Translations under genes and position numbers: made by a program
Shown: piece by piece, positions 16,969 to 24,398 of the stretch
Layout of the letters: each line of letters begins with the position of its first letter
Position numbering within the stretch: the stretch's first letter is position 1
Source: Candidatus Nitrosopumilus sp.
GTDB taxonomy: Archaea; Thermoproteota; Nitrososphaeria; Nitrososphaerales; Nitrosopumilaceae
NCBI GenBank assembly: GCA_003331425.1
Contig: QOOS01000004.1
Coordinates: 38,006-102,005, forward strand
DNA: 64,000 bases
Direction: 5' to 3'
Notes under the pieces: generated by a model
What the model saw: only the letters and a program-made list of their open reading frames with translations
What the model was told of the DNA's origin: nothing
The model's database searches: none

Positions 16969-17391
16969 TTGTCACAAGAATTAGAACGTGTTTATACAAT
17001 TCCATTAGGTAAAGTATTACTTTCACAATCACAACATCGAGCAGTAAGAGCTATCAATATGATTAAAGAATTTGCTCAACATCACATGAAAGTGGAAACC
17101 ATTAAAATCGATGAAGAACTATCTCATCAAATTTGGGCTAGAGGTGTTCGAAGTCCTCCAAGAAAAATTAAAGTTAGAATGAGTAAAACTGATGAAGGTT
17201 ATGTTTTAGTTACTCCATTTACTGATGATGTAGAATCTGCAGTTACTCCTGAAAAAGAAACTAAAAAAGTTGAAGATAAAGTTGAAGATGTTGTAGAAGA
17301 AGCACCAGCTAAAGAAGAAGCACCAGCTAAAGAAGAAGCACCAGCTAAAGAAGAAGCACCAGCTAAAGAAGAAGCACCAGCTAAAGATTAA
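16969..17391 (+). CDS. rpl31e: Ribosomal protein eL31 with repetitive acidic C-terminal tail
   Basis: Residues 1-85 are a complete eL31 domain: ERVYTIPLGKVLLS near the start and IWARGVRSPPRKIKVRM in the middle. It is located near the polypeptide exit of the large subunit. The total length is 140 residues, against roughly 85-95 for typical archaeal eL31. The excess is a charged linker followed by five copies of EAPAKE/D encoded by an 18-nt tandem repeat. The start codon is TTG, directly after eL39. The tail is probably disordered and solvent-exposed. Confidence 0.95.
   Translation: MSQELERVYTIPLGKVLLSQSQHRAVRAINMIKEFAQHHMKVETIKIDEELSHQIWARGVRSPPRKIKVRMSKTDEGYVLVTPFTDDVESAVTPEKETKKVEDKVEDVVEEAPAKEEAPAKEEAPAKEEAPAKEEAPAKD
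17299..17388 (+). repeat. 18-nt tandem repeat (5 copies) encoding EAPAKE
   Basis: GAAGCACCAGCTAAAGAA is repeated five times with only the last base triplet altered (GAT in the final unit). Near-perfect identity at the DNA level suggests recent slippage-driven expansion inside rpl31e. Confidence 0.95.
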
Positions 17392-17807
17392 AAATTAAAA
17401 TTTTCTTAATTTAATAAAATTATTTTCTAAAATGAATAATGATCATCTATTGGATGACTCTTCATTTTAGATTCTGTTTTTTTGTTTGAACTGGATTCAG
17501 GTAAATCCATAATGAAACAAAATACTTTCTTTTCAATAGTATCTGTTAGTTCATTTTTCATTGATCTATGATGTTTTTCTTTGATTTATGTTCTTCTGCC
17601 ATTTTTCTGAATATTTTTAACTCTAATGTTGGATCAAACTTAAATATTTTTTTTACATAGTCAATTTAACAAGAAAATGCCATTATTTGCAGAATTGAAT
17701 ATTGGAGGTTAATGGAATGCTTTCTTTTCCATATTTCCTTGTTGTTTTGGCATTAGTTTCGTAATAAATCAAATTTTAAGTTCGGGTATTTTCTTGTAAA
17801 ATTAACC
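17392..17807. other. 416-nt intergenic region between rpl31e and a small CxxC protein gene
   Basis: No convincing gene is present. The stretch holds an 11-bp stem hairpin (17426-17471) and a TATA-like TTAAATATTTT near 17640. It also contains two tiny ORFs: 17677-17712 (MPLFAELNIGG) and 17717-17764 (MLSFPYFLVVLALVS). The second is preceded by GGAGGT at a 7-nt spacing. A 10-bp inverted repeat, ACAAGAAAAT at 17669 and ATTTTCTTGT at 17788, brackets the tiny ORFs. It may encode a small RNA or micropeptide; neither is proven. Confidence 0.5.
17426..17471 (+). other. Long hairpin downstream of rpl31e
   Basis: The arms TCTAAAATGAA and TTCATTTTAGA pair perfectly over 11 bp. Inside the 24-nt loop TCATC and GATGA can form a second 5-bp stem around TATTG. 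The 3' side continues into T-rich sequence. It may mark the end of the ribosomal transcript or be part of a structured RNA. Confidence 0.5.
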
Positions 17808-18035
17808 ATGCCTGAGATCTTTGTTTATTGTAAAACTTGTAGTAAAAAAGTAAAAGCTGTAGTTTTAACAGTTCATGACAAGGAATATGATGAATCCATT
17901 AAGGGATACCGGAGATATGGGATGGTTAGAGTTTTAGAGCATAATATTGGATTTAGAAAAACTTGCTCTGATACTTCACAAATGAAAGCAATTGTCTCAT
18001 CTGACTCAAAAGATGATAATGATGTTCTAAATTAA
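17808..18035 (+). CDS. Small conserved-looking hypothetical protein with one CxxC
   Basis: The 75-residue protein begins MPEIFVYCKTCSKKVKA, has a single CxxC pair plus a later lone cysteine (RKTCSDT), and ends in a serine/aspartate-rich tail. It has charged, soluble composition and no membrane segment. A TATA-like AAATTTTAAG lies about 28-37 nt upstream. The CxxC suggests a metal or redox site, perhaps completed in a dimer. I do not recognise the family. Confidence 0.65.
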   Translation: MPEIFVYCKTCSKKVKAVVLTVHDKEYDESIKGYRRYGMVRVLEHNIGFRKTCSDTSQMKAIVSSDSKDDNDVLN

Positions 18036-18065
18036 CAACTAATTTTTAGAATTTCTGAAAATAAT

Positions 18066-19013
18066 TTATTCTAATTGATATAGATCTAATTTACAATCTA
18101 TACTGCAATCTGGAGTATCCCAATCAAGAGTTTGTTCTTTTGGTATCATTGCTAATGGATCATAATTATCAAATTTTGTCATTGTTTGTACTGATGATAG
18201 CATTACTACTTTGGATTCATCTGATGATGACATGTTAATTTGTGAACTTGATTGATTTGTGATTCCATTTGAGATATTTTTAATTGAATTAATTACTCCT
18301 ACTGGAATGTTTTCTCCTCCTGCTACATACAACATTGAACTCTTTATGGTATTTGGTGGTGCATTTTGGTATAGCATTTTTAATGAATCCCTTAGAGATT
18401 CTTCCATACCCTGTCCATCTTTACTTGTTGTTAGAATATTTGTTTTTGAATCTATTTCAGTTGTTTCAAGTGATTTTACTACGTGCATTATTGCTGAGTT
18501 GGCAATACTGTAACATGCTTTGGGAGTTAAATCTGGATTACTTTCTAGTAATGAATCGTTATCTAATACAATTGTGCATTGTGAGTCTTCTCTAACTCTT
18601 TTTAATGAAATTCCTGAATTGAATATTTTTTCTTTTTCATATTTGAATGGCATTATTGCAAATGTGATTAACCCTTTGTCTGTGTTTTTACATATTTCTG
18701 AGATAACTGGAGCTATTGCTGCACCTGCTTTTCCTGCTAAATTACTCATTAATACAACTGTAGAATACTGTGAAATCTTAGATTTGATATCTTCAGATTT
18801 TTTATATGCTGAACCTCTAATCAATTGAACTGATGGATTAATGATTGAATCTGTAGATATGTGAATTGAGTCACTATTTGATGAACAATCTTTTGAGTCG
18901 TTACTAATTACTAAGCAATCTGAATTTAGGGTCTCTTTAGCTTGGTTTGCCAATTTTGAGCCTACTCCACCTAATCCTACAACTAGCACTGGTTCTTTTA
19001 CTTGAAAACTCAT
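18066..19013 (-). CDS. Divergent FtsZ/tubulin-family protein with degenerate GTP-binding motif
   Basis: The 315-residue protein follows the FtsZ layout. VLVVGLGGVGSKLANQ matches the first nucleotide loop. LAGKAGAAIAPVISEI sits where FtsZ has GGGTGTGAAPVIA. MPFKYEKEKIFNSG with LKRVREDSQCTIVLDNDSLL matches the KPFxFEG...LR...D..IVIPND region. The GGGTGTG core is therefore lost, and I find no NxDxxD T7 loop. It probably does not hydrolyse GTP like canonical FtsZ. Thaumarchaea divide with ESCRT-III/CdvB-type proteins and are known to carry a divergent FtsZ homologue. Its role is unknown. Confidence 0.8.
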   Translation of the reverse strand: MSFQVKEPVLVVGLGGVGSKLANQAKETLNSDCLVISNDSKDCSSNSDSIHISTDSIINPSVQLIRGSAYKKSEDIKSKISQYSTVVLMSNLAGKAGAAIAPVISEICKNTDKGLITFAIMPFKYEKEKIFNSGISLKRVREDSQCTIVLDNDSLLESNPDLTPKACYSIANSAIMHVVKSLETTEIDSKTNILTTSKDGQGMEESLRDSLKMLYQNAPPNTIKSSMLYVAGGENIPVGVINSIKNISNGITNQSSSQINMSSSDESKVVMLSSVQTMTKFDNYDPLAMIPKEQTLDWDTPDCSIDCKLDLYQLE

Positions 19014-19085
19014 TCTAATATTATTCTCAGATTTACATAAAAAACCTTCTTACGTTTTTTTTATCAAATTTTAGATCGAAAAAAT

Positions 19086-20354
19086 TTAGCTTGCGATCTT
19101 CCCAATTAGCCTTTTTCTGGTGGCATCAGTGATTTCAACTATGTATGAATCTCCAATTTTGACTTTATCGTTTACTGCAATAGGTTTGTAAGCATAGTTT
19201 CTTCCCTTGATTCCTTCTTCTGTGTTTTCATCAAACAATACTTTTCCTTTCCATCCGATCCATTTTTTATTACTTTCTAGGGATATATTGTTGATCTGAT
19301 CAAAAATTATTTTACTTCGTCTTTTAACTTCTGCTGCATCTATTTGTTTTAATTCTGCAGCATCAGTTCCAGGTCTAGCACTATACTTTGACAAATTAAC
19401 AACATCTGGTTTTGTTTCATCTAGCAATTGAACAGTTTTTTGAAAATCTTCTTCTGTTTCTGATGGGAATCCAACAATTATGTCTGTGGAAATTGTGAAG
19501 TTTGGAAATTTTTCTTTTGTCTTTTTTACAATTTCTCTAAATGTTTGAGAAGTATGTCCTCTTTTCATATCGTTTAGTACCTTATCGCTTCCACTTTGAA
19601 CTGGAATATGTAAAAATTTGAAAACTTTTTTGTTGTCATATGATTCAATTAATTTTTCTTTAATTCTTGGCATATACATTGGGTTCATCATTCCAACTCT
19701 TATCATAAAGTCTTCTGGAATTTCTGTAACTGCATTTACCAATGAAGGCAAATCTGTTCCTATATCTAGTCCGTAACATCCGTTATCTGTTGATGTCAAC
19801 CAAACTTCCTTACATCCTTCTTTGATTTCTGTTTGGACTTGTCTTACTATGTCTCCTAATCTGTAACTTGAAAGATCTCCTTTTGATAATTTGGTCTGAC
19901 AAAACGTGCATTCACTCATACACCCACTTGCAATTTCTACAATTCCAACAGTTGGATTGAGTCTAACTTTTGGTAATCCTACTTTTGATAAATCTGAATC
20001 CTCTAATGCAATTTGCTTTCTACCTCCTAATGTAGAGTTGATTACTTCTAATGTTTTTCCTAATGAACTTGGGCCAAGTAAACTAGCATTTTCTGAAAAT
20101 TTTTCAACATTTTCTTTTTCAGCTTTCGGTAGACATCCTGCAACGATTAGTGGTTTTGTTTTTAATGACTTTATCCTGTGCATCATCTTATTTGCAGTTG
20201 TATCTTTAACTGAACAGGTAACTATGAGATTGAGATCTGATTCTGTTGAATCTGTTGCTAACGTGTGTCCTCCATTAACAATTAATCCCGAAATCATTTC
20301 AGAATCTGCAAAGCTAGCAGAACAGCCATAGGCTTCTACAAAAATTTTTGCCAT
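19086..20354 (-). CDS. tRNA-N6-threonylcarbamoyladenosine methylthiotransferase (radical SAM, MiaB/CDKAL1 type)
   Basis: This 422-residue protein starts MAKIFVEAYGCSAS, the N-terminal UPF0004 domain whose cysteines bind a second 4Fe-4S cluster. The radical-SAM motif CMSECTFC (CxxxCxxC) follows near residue 145. The central barrel includes LHIPVQSGSDKVLNDMKRGH, and a C-terminal TRAM domain ends KIGDSYIVEITDATRKRLIG. The archaeal/eukaryotic e-MtaB branch makes ms2t6A37 in tRNA. It lies 3 nt after fumC on the same strand. Confidence 0.92.
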   Translation of the reverse strand: MAKIFVEAYGCSASFADSEMISGLIVNGGHTLATDSTESDLNLIVTCSVKDTTANKMMHRIKSLKTKPLIVAGCLPKAEKENVEKFSENASLLGPSSLGKTLEVINSTLGGRKQIALEDSDLSKVGLPKVRLNPTVGIVEIASGCMSECTFCQTKLSKGDLSSYRLGDIVRQVQTEIKEGCKEVWLTSTDNGCYGLDIGTDLPSLVNAVTEIPEDFMIRVGMMNPMYMPRIKEKLIESYDNKKVFKFLHIPVQSGSDKVLNDMKRGHTSQTFREIVKKTKEKFPNFTISTDIIVGFPSETEEDFQKTVQLLDETKPDVVNLSKYSARPGTDAAELKQIDAAEVKRRSKIIFDQINNISLESNKKWIGWKGKVLFDENTEEGIKGRNYAYKPIAVNDKVKIGDSYIVEITDATRKRLIGKIAS

Positions 20355-20357
20355 AGC

Positions 20358-21752
20358 TTATCTAAATAATGAATCTATTTCTTTGTTGGTCATTAGTTTC
20401 TTTGAAACTACTAATTCTCTAATTGTTTTTCCAGTTTTTAGTGATTCTTTGAATAATTCTGCTGACTTCAAATATCCTATCTTTGGAGTGAGTAAAGTTA
20501 CTATCACTGGACTGTTTTCAATATTTTCTTGAAGTTTTTGTTTATTTGCTGTTAACCCATCAATTAGATTTGCAGAAAATATTGGCAAAAAGTTTTTGAG
20601 CATATCTGTTGACTCTAAAACTGATTTTAGCATTCCTGGTAGCATTACATTTAGCTCAAATTGTCCTCCTTGAGCAGCATATGAAACTGCAGTATCGTTT
20701 CCAATGATGTTAAAACAAATCATATTCATGCATTCAGCTAATGATGGGTTCACTTTACCTGGCATAATGGATGAGCCTGCATGAACTGCAGGAATTCCCA
20801 ATTCTGCCAATCCTGCAATTGGACCTGATGCCATTAATCTAATGTCGTTTGCAATTTTTCCAATTTCTAATGCCAAGTTTCTCAATGACCCTGATGCATT
20901 TGCAACTGGATACTTACTTTGTAAACTAAATTGCATATCTGGTTCTGGTTTTAGTTTAAGTTTAGAAATTTTACTAAGTTCTGCTATTGCAATTTTTCTA
21001 TATCCTTTTGGTGTATTTGCACCATTACCTACTGCTGTACCTCCAAGTGCAACATTTTGTAATTCTTTTTGTGCTGCAACAAGATTATTTTTAGCTTTTG
21101 TTATGGATGTAGTGTAAGCTGCAAATTCACTACCTAATGTAATTGGTAATGCATCCATCAAATGTGTTCTTCCAATTTTTTTAAATGATGAAAATTCTTT
21201 TGCTTTTTTAGATAATGATTTAATTAAAATTTCTACTGCTGGAATTGTTTCTTTGAGATTCATCAAAATTGCAACATGCATTGCAGTTGGATATGTATCG
21301 TTACTTGATTGTGACATGTTGACGTGATCATTTGGATGTAAGAATTCATACTGTCCTTTTTTCTTATGTAAAATTTCTAATGCAACATTTGAAATAACTT
21401 CATTGGAATTCATGTTAAATGCAGTTCCTGCACCTGAATTGATCATGTCTACAACAAATTGATCAATAAATTTTCCTGACAATATTTTGTCACATGCTGA
21501 AACTATAGCTTTTCCGCGTTTTGCATCAATTGCTTTAGTCTTCATATTTGCAACTGCTGCAGATCTCTTAATCATTACAAATGCTTCAATCAGATTTTTG
21601 TGAGCCTTATTTCCTGTTACATGATATTGATTAATTGCTCTACCTGTAAATGCCCCATAATATGCATCTGCAGGAATTTTGACTTTACCTAATGAATCTT
21701 CATCTAATCTAAACTTCATGCTGACTTTACTATTTTCACTTTTATTATTCAT
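20358..21752 (-). CDS. fumC: Fumarate hydratase, class II
   Basis: The 464-residue enzyme interconverts fumarate and malate. Superfamily signature GSSIMPGKVNP is present near residue 325 and SQSSNDTYPTAMH near 150. The histidine in IGRTHLMDALP distinguishes fumarases from aspartate ammonia-lyases, which carry glutamine there, so I favour FumC. In thaumarchaea it would serve the carbon cycle linked to the 3-hydroxypropionate/4-hydroxybutyrate pathway. The first ATG is kept because a TATA box lies 18-26 nt upstream. Confidence 0.88.
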   Translation of the reverse strand: MNNKSENSKVSMKFRLDEDSLGKVKIPADAYYGAFTGRAINQYHVTGNKAHKNLIEAFVMIKRSAAVANMKTKAIDAKRGKAIVSACDKILSGKFIDQFVVDMINSGAGTAFNMNSNEVISNVALEILHKKKGQYEFLHPNDHVNMSQSSNDTYPTAMHVAILMNLKETIPAVEILIKSLSKKAKEFSSFKKIGRTHLMDALPITLGSEFAAYTTSITKAKNNLVAAQKELQNVALGGTAVGNGANTPKGYRKIAIAELSKISKLKLKPEPDMQFSLQSKYPVANASGSLRNLALEIGKIANDIRLMASGPIAGLAELGIPAVHAGSSIMPGKVNPSLAECMNMICFNIIGNDTAVSYAAQGGQFELNVMLPGMLKSVLESTDMLKNFLPIFSANLIDGLTANKQKLQENIENSPVIVTLLTPKIGYLKSAELFKESLKTGKTIRELVVSKKLMTNKEIDSLFR

Positions 21753-21769
21753 TTCTTTTGAAATGATTC

Positions 21770-21778
21770 TATAATTAT
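21770..21778 (-). promoter_or_regulatory. TATA-like box of fumC
   Basis: On the minus strand ATAATTATA lies 18-26 nt before the ATG at 21752, favouring the longer N terminus for FumC. Confidence 0.4.
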
Positions 21779-21844
21779 GGAATCATGAATGATCTTGAAT
21801 TTACACTAGGATTGATCGTTAGCACCATGAAAATTCAAGTTTGG

Positions 21845-21853
21845 TATTTATAT
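21845..21853 (+). promoter_or_regulatory. TATA box of the NirK-like multicopper oxidase
   Basis: TATTTATAT lies 22-30 nt upstream of the ATG at 21875. This well-matched archaeal TATA element supports the shorter start used here. Confidence 0.6.
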
Positions 21854-21874
21854 CTCCAATGTGGGATTTGTACC

Positions 21875-23287
21875 ATGAATAAGAAAGTTAGTATGCTCTT
21901 CACAATTGCAGCAGTAGCTGTAATGGGAGCAACCTTATTCGGAAGCACATACACTAACACCCAAATTAGTGGACAAGCACTCGACATCAACAAAATGGAT
22001 GTTGACGTACTTGAACAAATCCACCAAATGGGCGGTTTACAACTTGTAATGCCTCAAGCATTCGCAGAAACTGATTGTGGTGTTCTTGCAGACTCTGGAC
22101 GTACAGTTCACGAGTTCGATCTAACTGGTGAAAGTGTCGAACTTCCAATTATGGGAGGAAAAACATACAACGCCATGACCTTTAATGGACAAGTCCCAGG
22201 ACCAACATTAAGAGTTACACAAGGTGACGTTGTACAAATGACACTCGTTATTCCAGCAGACGAAGTTACTGGTCACGGTAACGATATGCACGCATCACAA
22301 ATGTCAGCAACATACTTTGATTCTGTTAACCCAGGAGAGACAAGTCAATATTGCTACATTGCTGAATCAGCTGGTGTCTTCAAATACCACTGTTCTGGTG
22401 TTCACTTAGCAGGTATGGATCAACACGTTCTTTCCGGCATGTACGGAATTGCAATCGTTGACCCAGCTAACGGATACAAGAAATTAATGGTAGAGAAAAC
22501 TAGCGGCAGCGGTGAATTAGACAGAATTTTCTATGATGCAGATGCACTCGAGTTCACACTCCAATACAATCAATTGTATTTGACAGCAGATGGTAATTAT
22601 GATGCCGGCGCAATGTTCGGTCACCAAAATACCGGTACTGTTGTTAACGGAATGCAATTCGGTTATGTACCAAACATGGCTCACAACTTACTCGTAATGG
22701 GTGATACTGAGAAAAACATCTTTGTTGCACAACCATGGAATGGACTTGAACACAAGCAATACCAATCACAACTCTTGTTTGTTGAAAATGATCAACACGT
22801 AAGACTCTTTATTGAAAACCAAGGTAACGAACCAGTTTTCTTCCACATTGTGGGTGAAATCTTGGATAGAGTTGTCCAAGGCAATAGAGTACAATCCGCA
22901 GCAACTGAAACATGGATGCTCGGTGGCTCACAAAACATGATTGTTGATTTGGTCTTTGACGAACCAGGTGTATATGCAGCAGTAAACCACGATTATGCAG
23001 CAATTTACACTGGTGCAGCAACAATCTTTGTTGCAGGTGATCCATTTGGCTTGAACCCAGTTCTAGTCGATGCAGGCATCCTTGAAGCCCCAGTGCCATC
23101 TTATGCTTATGCATTAGGTAACCCAAGCAGTGCAGTTCCTCCAGTAGGAATGAACAGTATTGCTCATCCTGCAATCAACATTCATGGTTTAATGACTGAT
23201 GAAGTCGCTTCTGAGTTACAAGAAAACGGTGCAATTCCACTCTGGGAAGTAATTCCTGTAGTAGCTGGAATTCTCACTGGTCAATAA
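21875..23287 (+). CDS. nirK: NirK-like multicopper oxidase (putative copper nitrite reductase)
   Basis: The ORF track begins at 21785, but MNKKVSML at 21875 gives a proper signal peptide and follows a TATA box. Two cupredoxin domains follow. Type 1 copper ligands appear in KYHCSGVHLAGMDQHVLSGMYG (Cys, His, Met). Type 2 histidines are plausible in GHGNDMHASQ, the HC pair and FFHIVGEI. The length (470 residues) and motifs fit the ammonia-oxidising archaeal NirK, which reduces nitrite or acts in NO metabolism outside the membrane. Codon use is richer in C-ending codons than in its neighbours, suggesting high expression. Confidence 0.88.
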   Translation: MNKKVSMLFTIAAVAVMGATLFGSTYTNTQISGQALDINKMDVDVLEQIHQMGGLQLVMPQAFAETDCGVLADSGRTVHEFDLTGESVELPIMGGKTYNAMTFNGQVPGPTLRVTQGDVVQMTLVIPADEVTGHGNDMHASQMSATYFDSVNPGETSQYCYIAESAGVFKYHCSGVHLAGMDQHVLSGMYGIAIVDPANGYKKLMVEKTSGSGELDRIFYDADALEFTLQYNQLYLTADGNYDAGAMFGHQNTGTVVNGMQFGYVPNMAHNLLVMGDTEKNIFVAQPWNGLEHKQYQSQLLFVENDQHVRLFIENQGNEPVFFHIVGEILDRVVQGNRVQSAATETWMLGGSQNMIVDLVFDEPGVYAAVNHDYAAIYTGAATIFVAGDPFGLNPVLVDAGILEAPVPSYAYALGNPSSAVPPVGMNSIAHPAINIHGLMTDEVASELQENGAIPLWEVIPVVAGILTGQ

Positions 23288-23354
23288 ACAATACATATTT
23301 TTCATTTTTTTAATTTTTTAATGAATTATATGCCGCATTTCATTTTGGACTTTA

Positions 23355-24287
23355 TTGAGTTTTGAAGATTCTGTTCTTATTTGCGATGAAGTAGATCCTG
23401 TACTAACAAAAATTTTAACAGACAATGGTCTAAAGATTTCTTATGAACCTGAAATAACTCCTGAACAAATTTTAGAGAAAATTTCTAGTTTCAATATTAT
23501 CATTGTAAGAAGTAGAACTACTATTACCAAAGAGATGATTGACAAAGCTGATAATTGTAAAATAATTGCACGCGTTGGTGTTGGATTAGATAATGTTGAT
23601 CAAGAAGCTGCAAAAGCAAAAAACATTCGCGTAATTAATGCTGTAGAAGGTGCAATGAATGCAGTAGCTGAATTAGTTTTAGGTTTAATGTTATCTTTGG
23701 CAAGACAAACTGCTAGAGGTGATAGGGCAATACGTGATGGCAAATGGCTTAAAAAAGAACTAAAGGGAACAGAACTCCGTGGAAAATACTTGGGTATTAT
23801 TGGACTTGGAAATATTGGAAAAAGATTGGGTAGATTAGCACGTGCACTTAACATGAATATTATTGGATATGATGTTATGCCAATTGATGAAGAATTTGCA
23901 AAAGAAGTTGGACTGATGAAAGCTGATTTGAATACTTTGTTACAAAGTTGTGATTATGTTTCAATTCATGTGCCATTACTTGATTCAACTCACCATCTTT
24001 TGGATGCAGAAAAAATGTCTACTATGAAAAATACTGCAAAAATTATCAATACTTCTAGAGGGGGTGTTGTTGATGAGGATGCTTTGTATGAAGCAATCAA
24101 AAATGGTACCTTGGGTGGGGCAGCTTTGGATGTATTTGAGCAAGAACCTGCAACTGGTAACAAATTGGCAGAACTTGATAATGTAATTTTAACTCCACAT
24201 ATTGGGGCTCAAACAAAAGAGGCTCAATCATTGGCTGCAAATGTCATTGGTGAAAAAATTATTCAAATTCTTAGAGGCGTAATTTAG
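23355..24287 (+). CDS. serA: D-3-phosphoglycerate dehydrogenase
   Basis: The 310-residue D-isomer 2-hydroxyacid dehydrogenase oxidises 3-phosphoglycerate, the first step of serine synthesis. The NAD loop GIIGLGNIGKRLG, the arginine in NTSRGGVVDEDAL and the histidine in VILTPHIGAQT are in family order. It lacks the C-terminal ACT domain found in many bacterial SerA proteins, so feedback by serine is less likely. The start is TTG. Related dehydrogenases (glyoxylate/hydroxypyruvate reductase) are a lesser alternative. Confidence 0.88.
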   Translation: MSFEDSVLICDEVDPVLTKILTDNGLKISYEPEITPEQILEKISSFNIIIVRSRTTITKEMIDKADNCKIIARVGVGLDNVDQEAAKAKNIRVINAVEGAMNAVAELVLGLMLSLARQTARGDRAIRDGKWLKKELKGTELRGKYLGIIGLGNIGKRLGRLARALNMNIIGYDVMPIDEEFAKEVGLMKADLNTLLQSCDYVSIHVPLLDSTHHLLDAEKMSTMKNTAKIINTSRGGVVDEDALYEAIKNGTLGGAALDVFEQEPATGNKLAELDNVILTPHIGAQTKEAQSLAANVIGEKIIQILRGVI

Positions 24288-24398
24288 AATTTATTCCAAT
24301 AGTTTGTGCCTAACATCAAAAAATATTCAAAAAAATTGACTTTTACGTGATTAATAATCGGCTCTTTGATTTTAACACCTTTTTTGAGTTAAAAATTT

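Noticed and set aside
17299-17388. Tandem repeat considered as a CRISPR-like array
   Set aside because: The units are contiguous with no spacers and lie in frame in the eL31 gene.
20358-21752. Aspartate ammonia-lyase as an alternative to fumarase
   Set aside because: The histidine in GRTHLMDA and the SSNDT block fit fumarase better than the Gln found in aspartases, though the family resemblance is close.
21785-21874. 30-residue upstream extension of the NirK-like ORF
   Set aside because: The TATA box at 21845 lies inside this extension, so it would not be transcribed. The ATG at 21875 begins a proper signal peptide.
22809-23174. 121-residue antisense ORF in the NirK-like gene
   Set aside because: It is an out-of-frame shadow with leucine/glutamine-rich composition and no recognisable domain.
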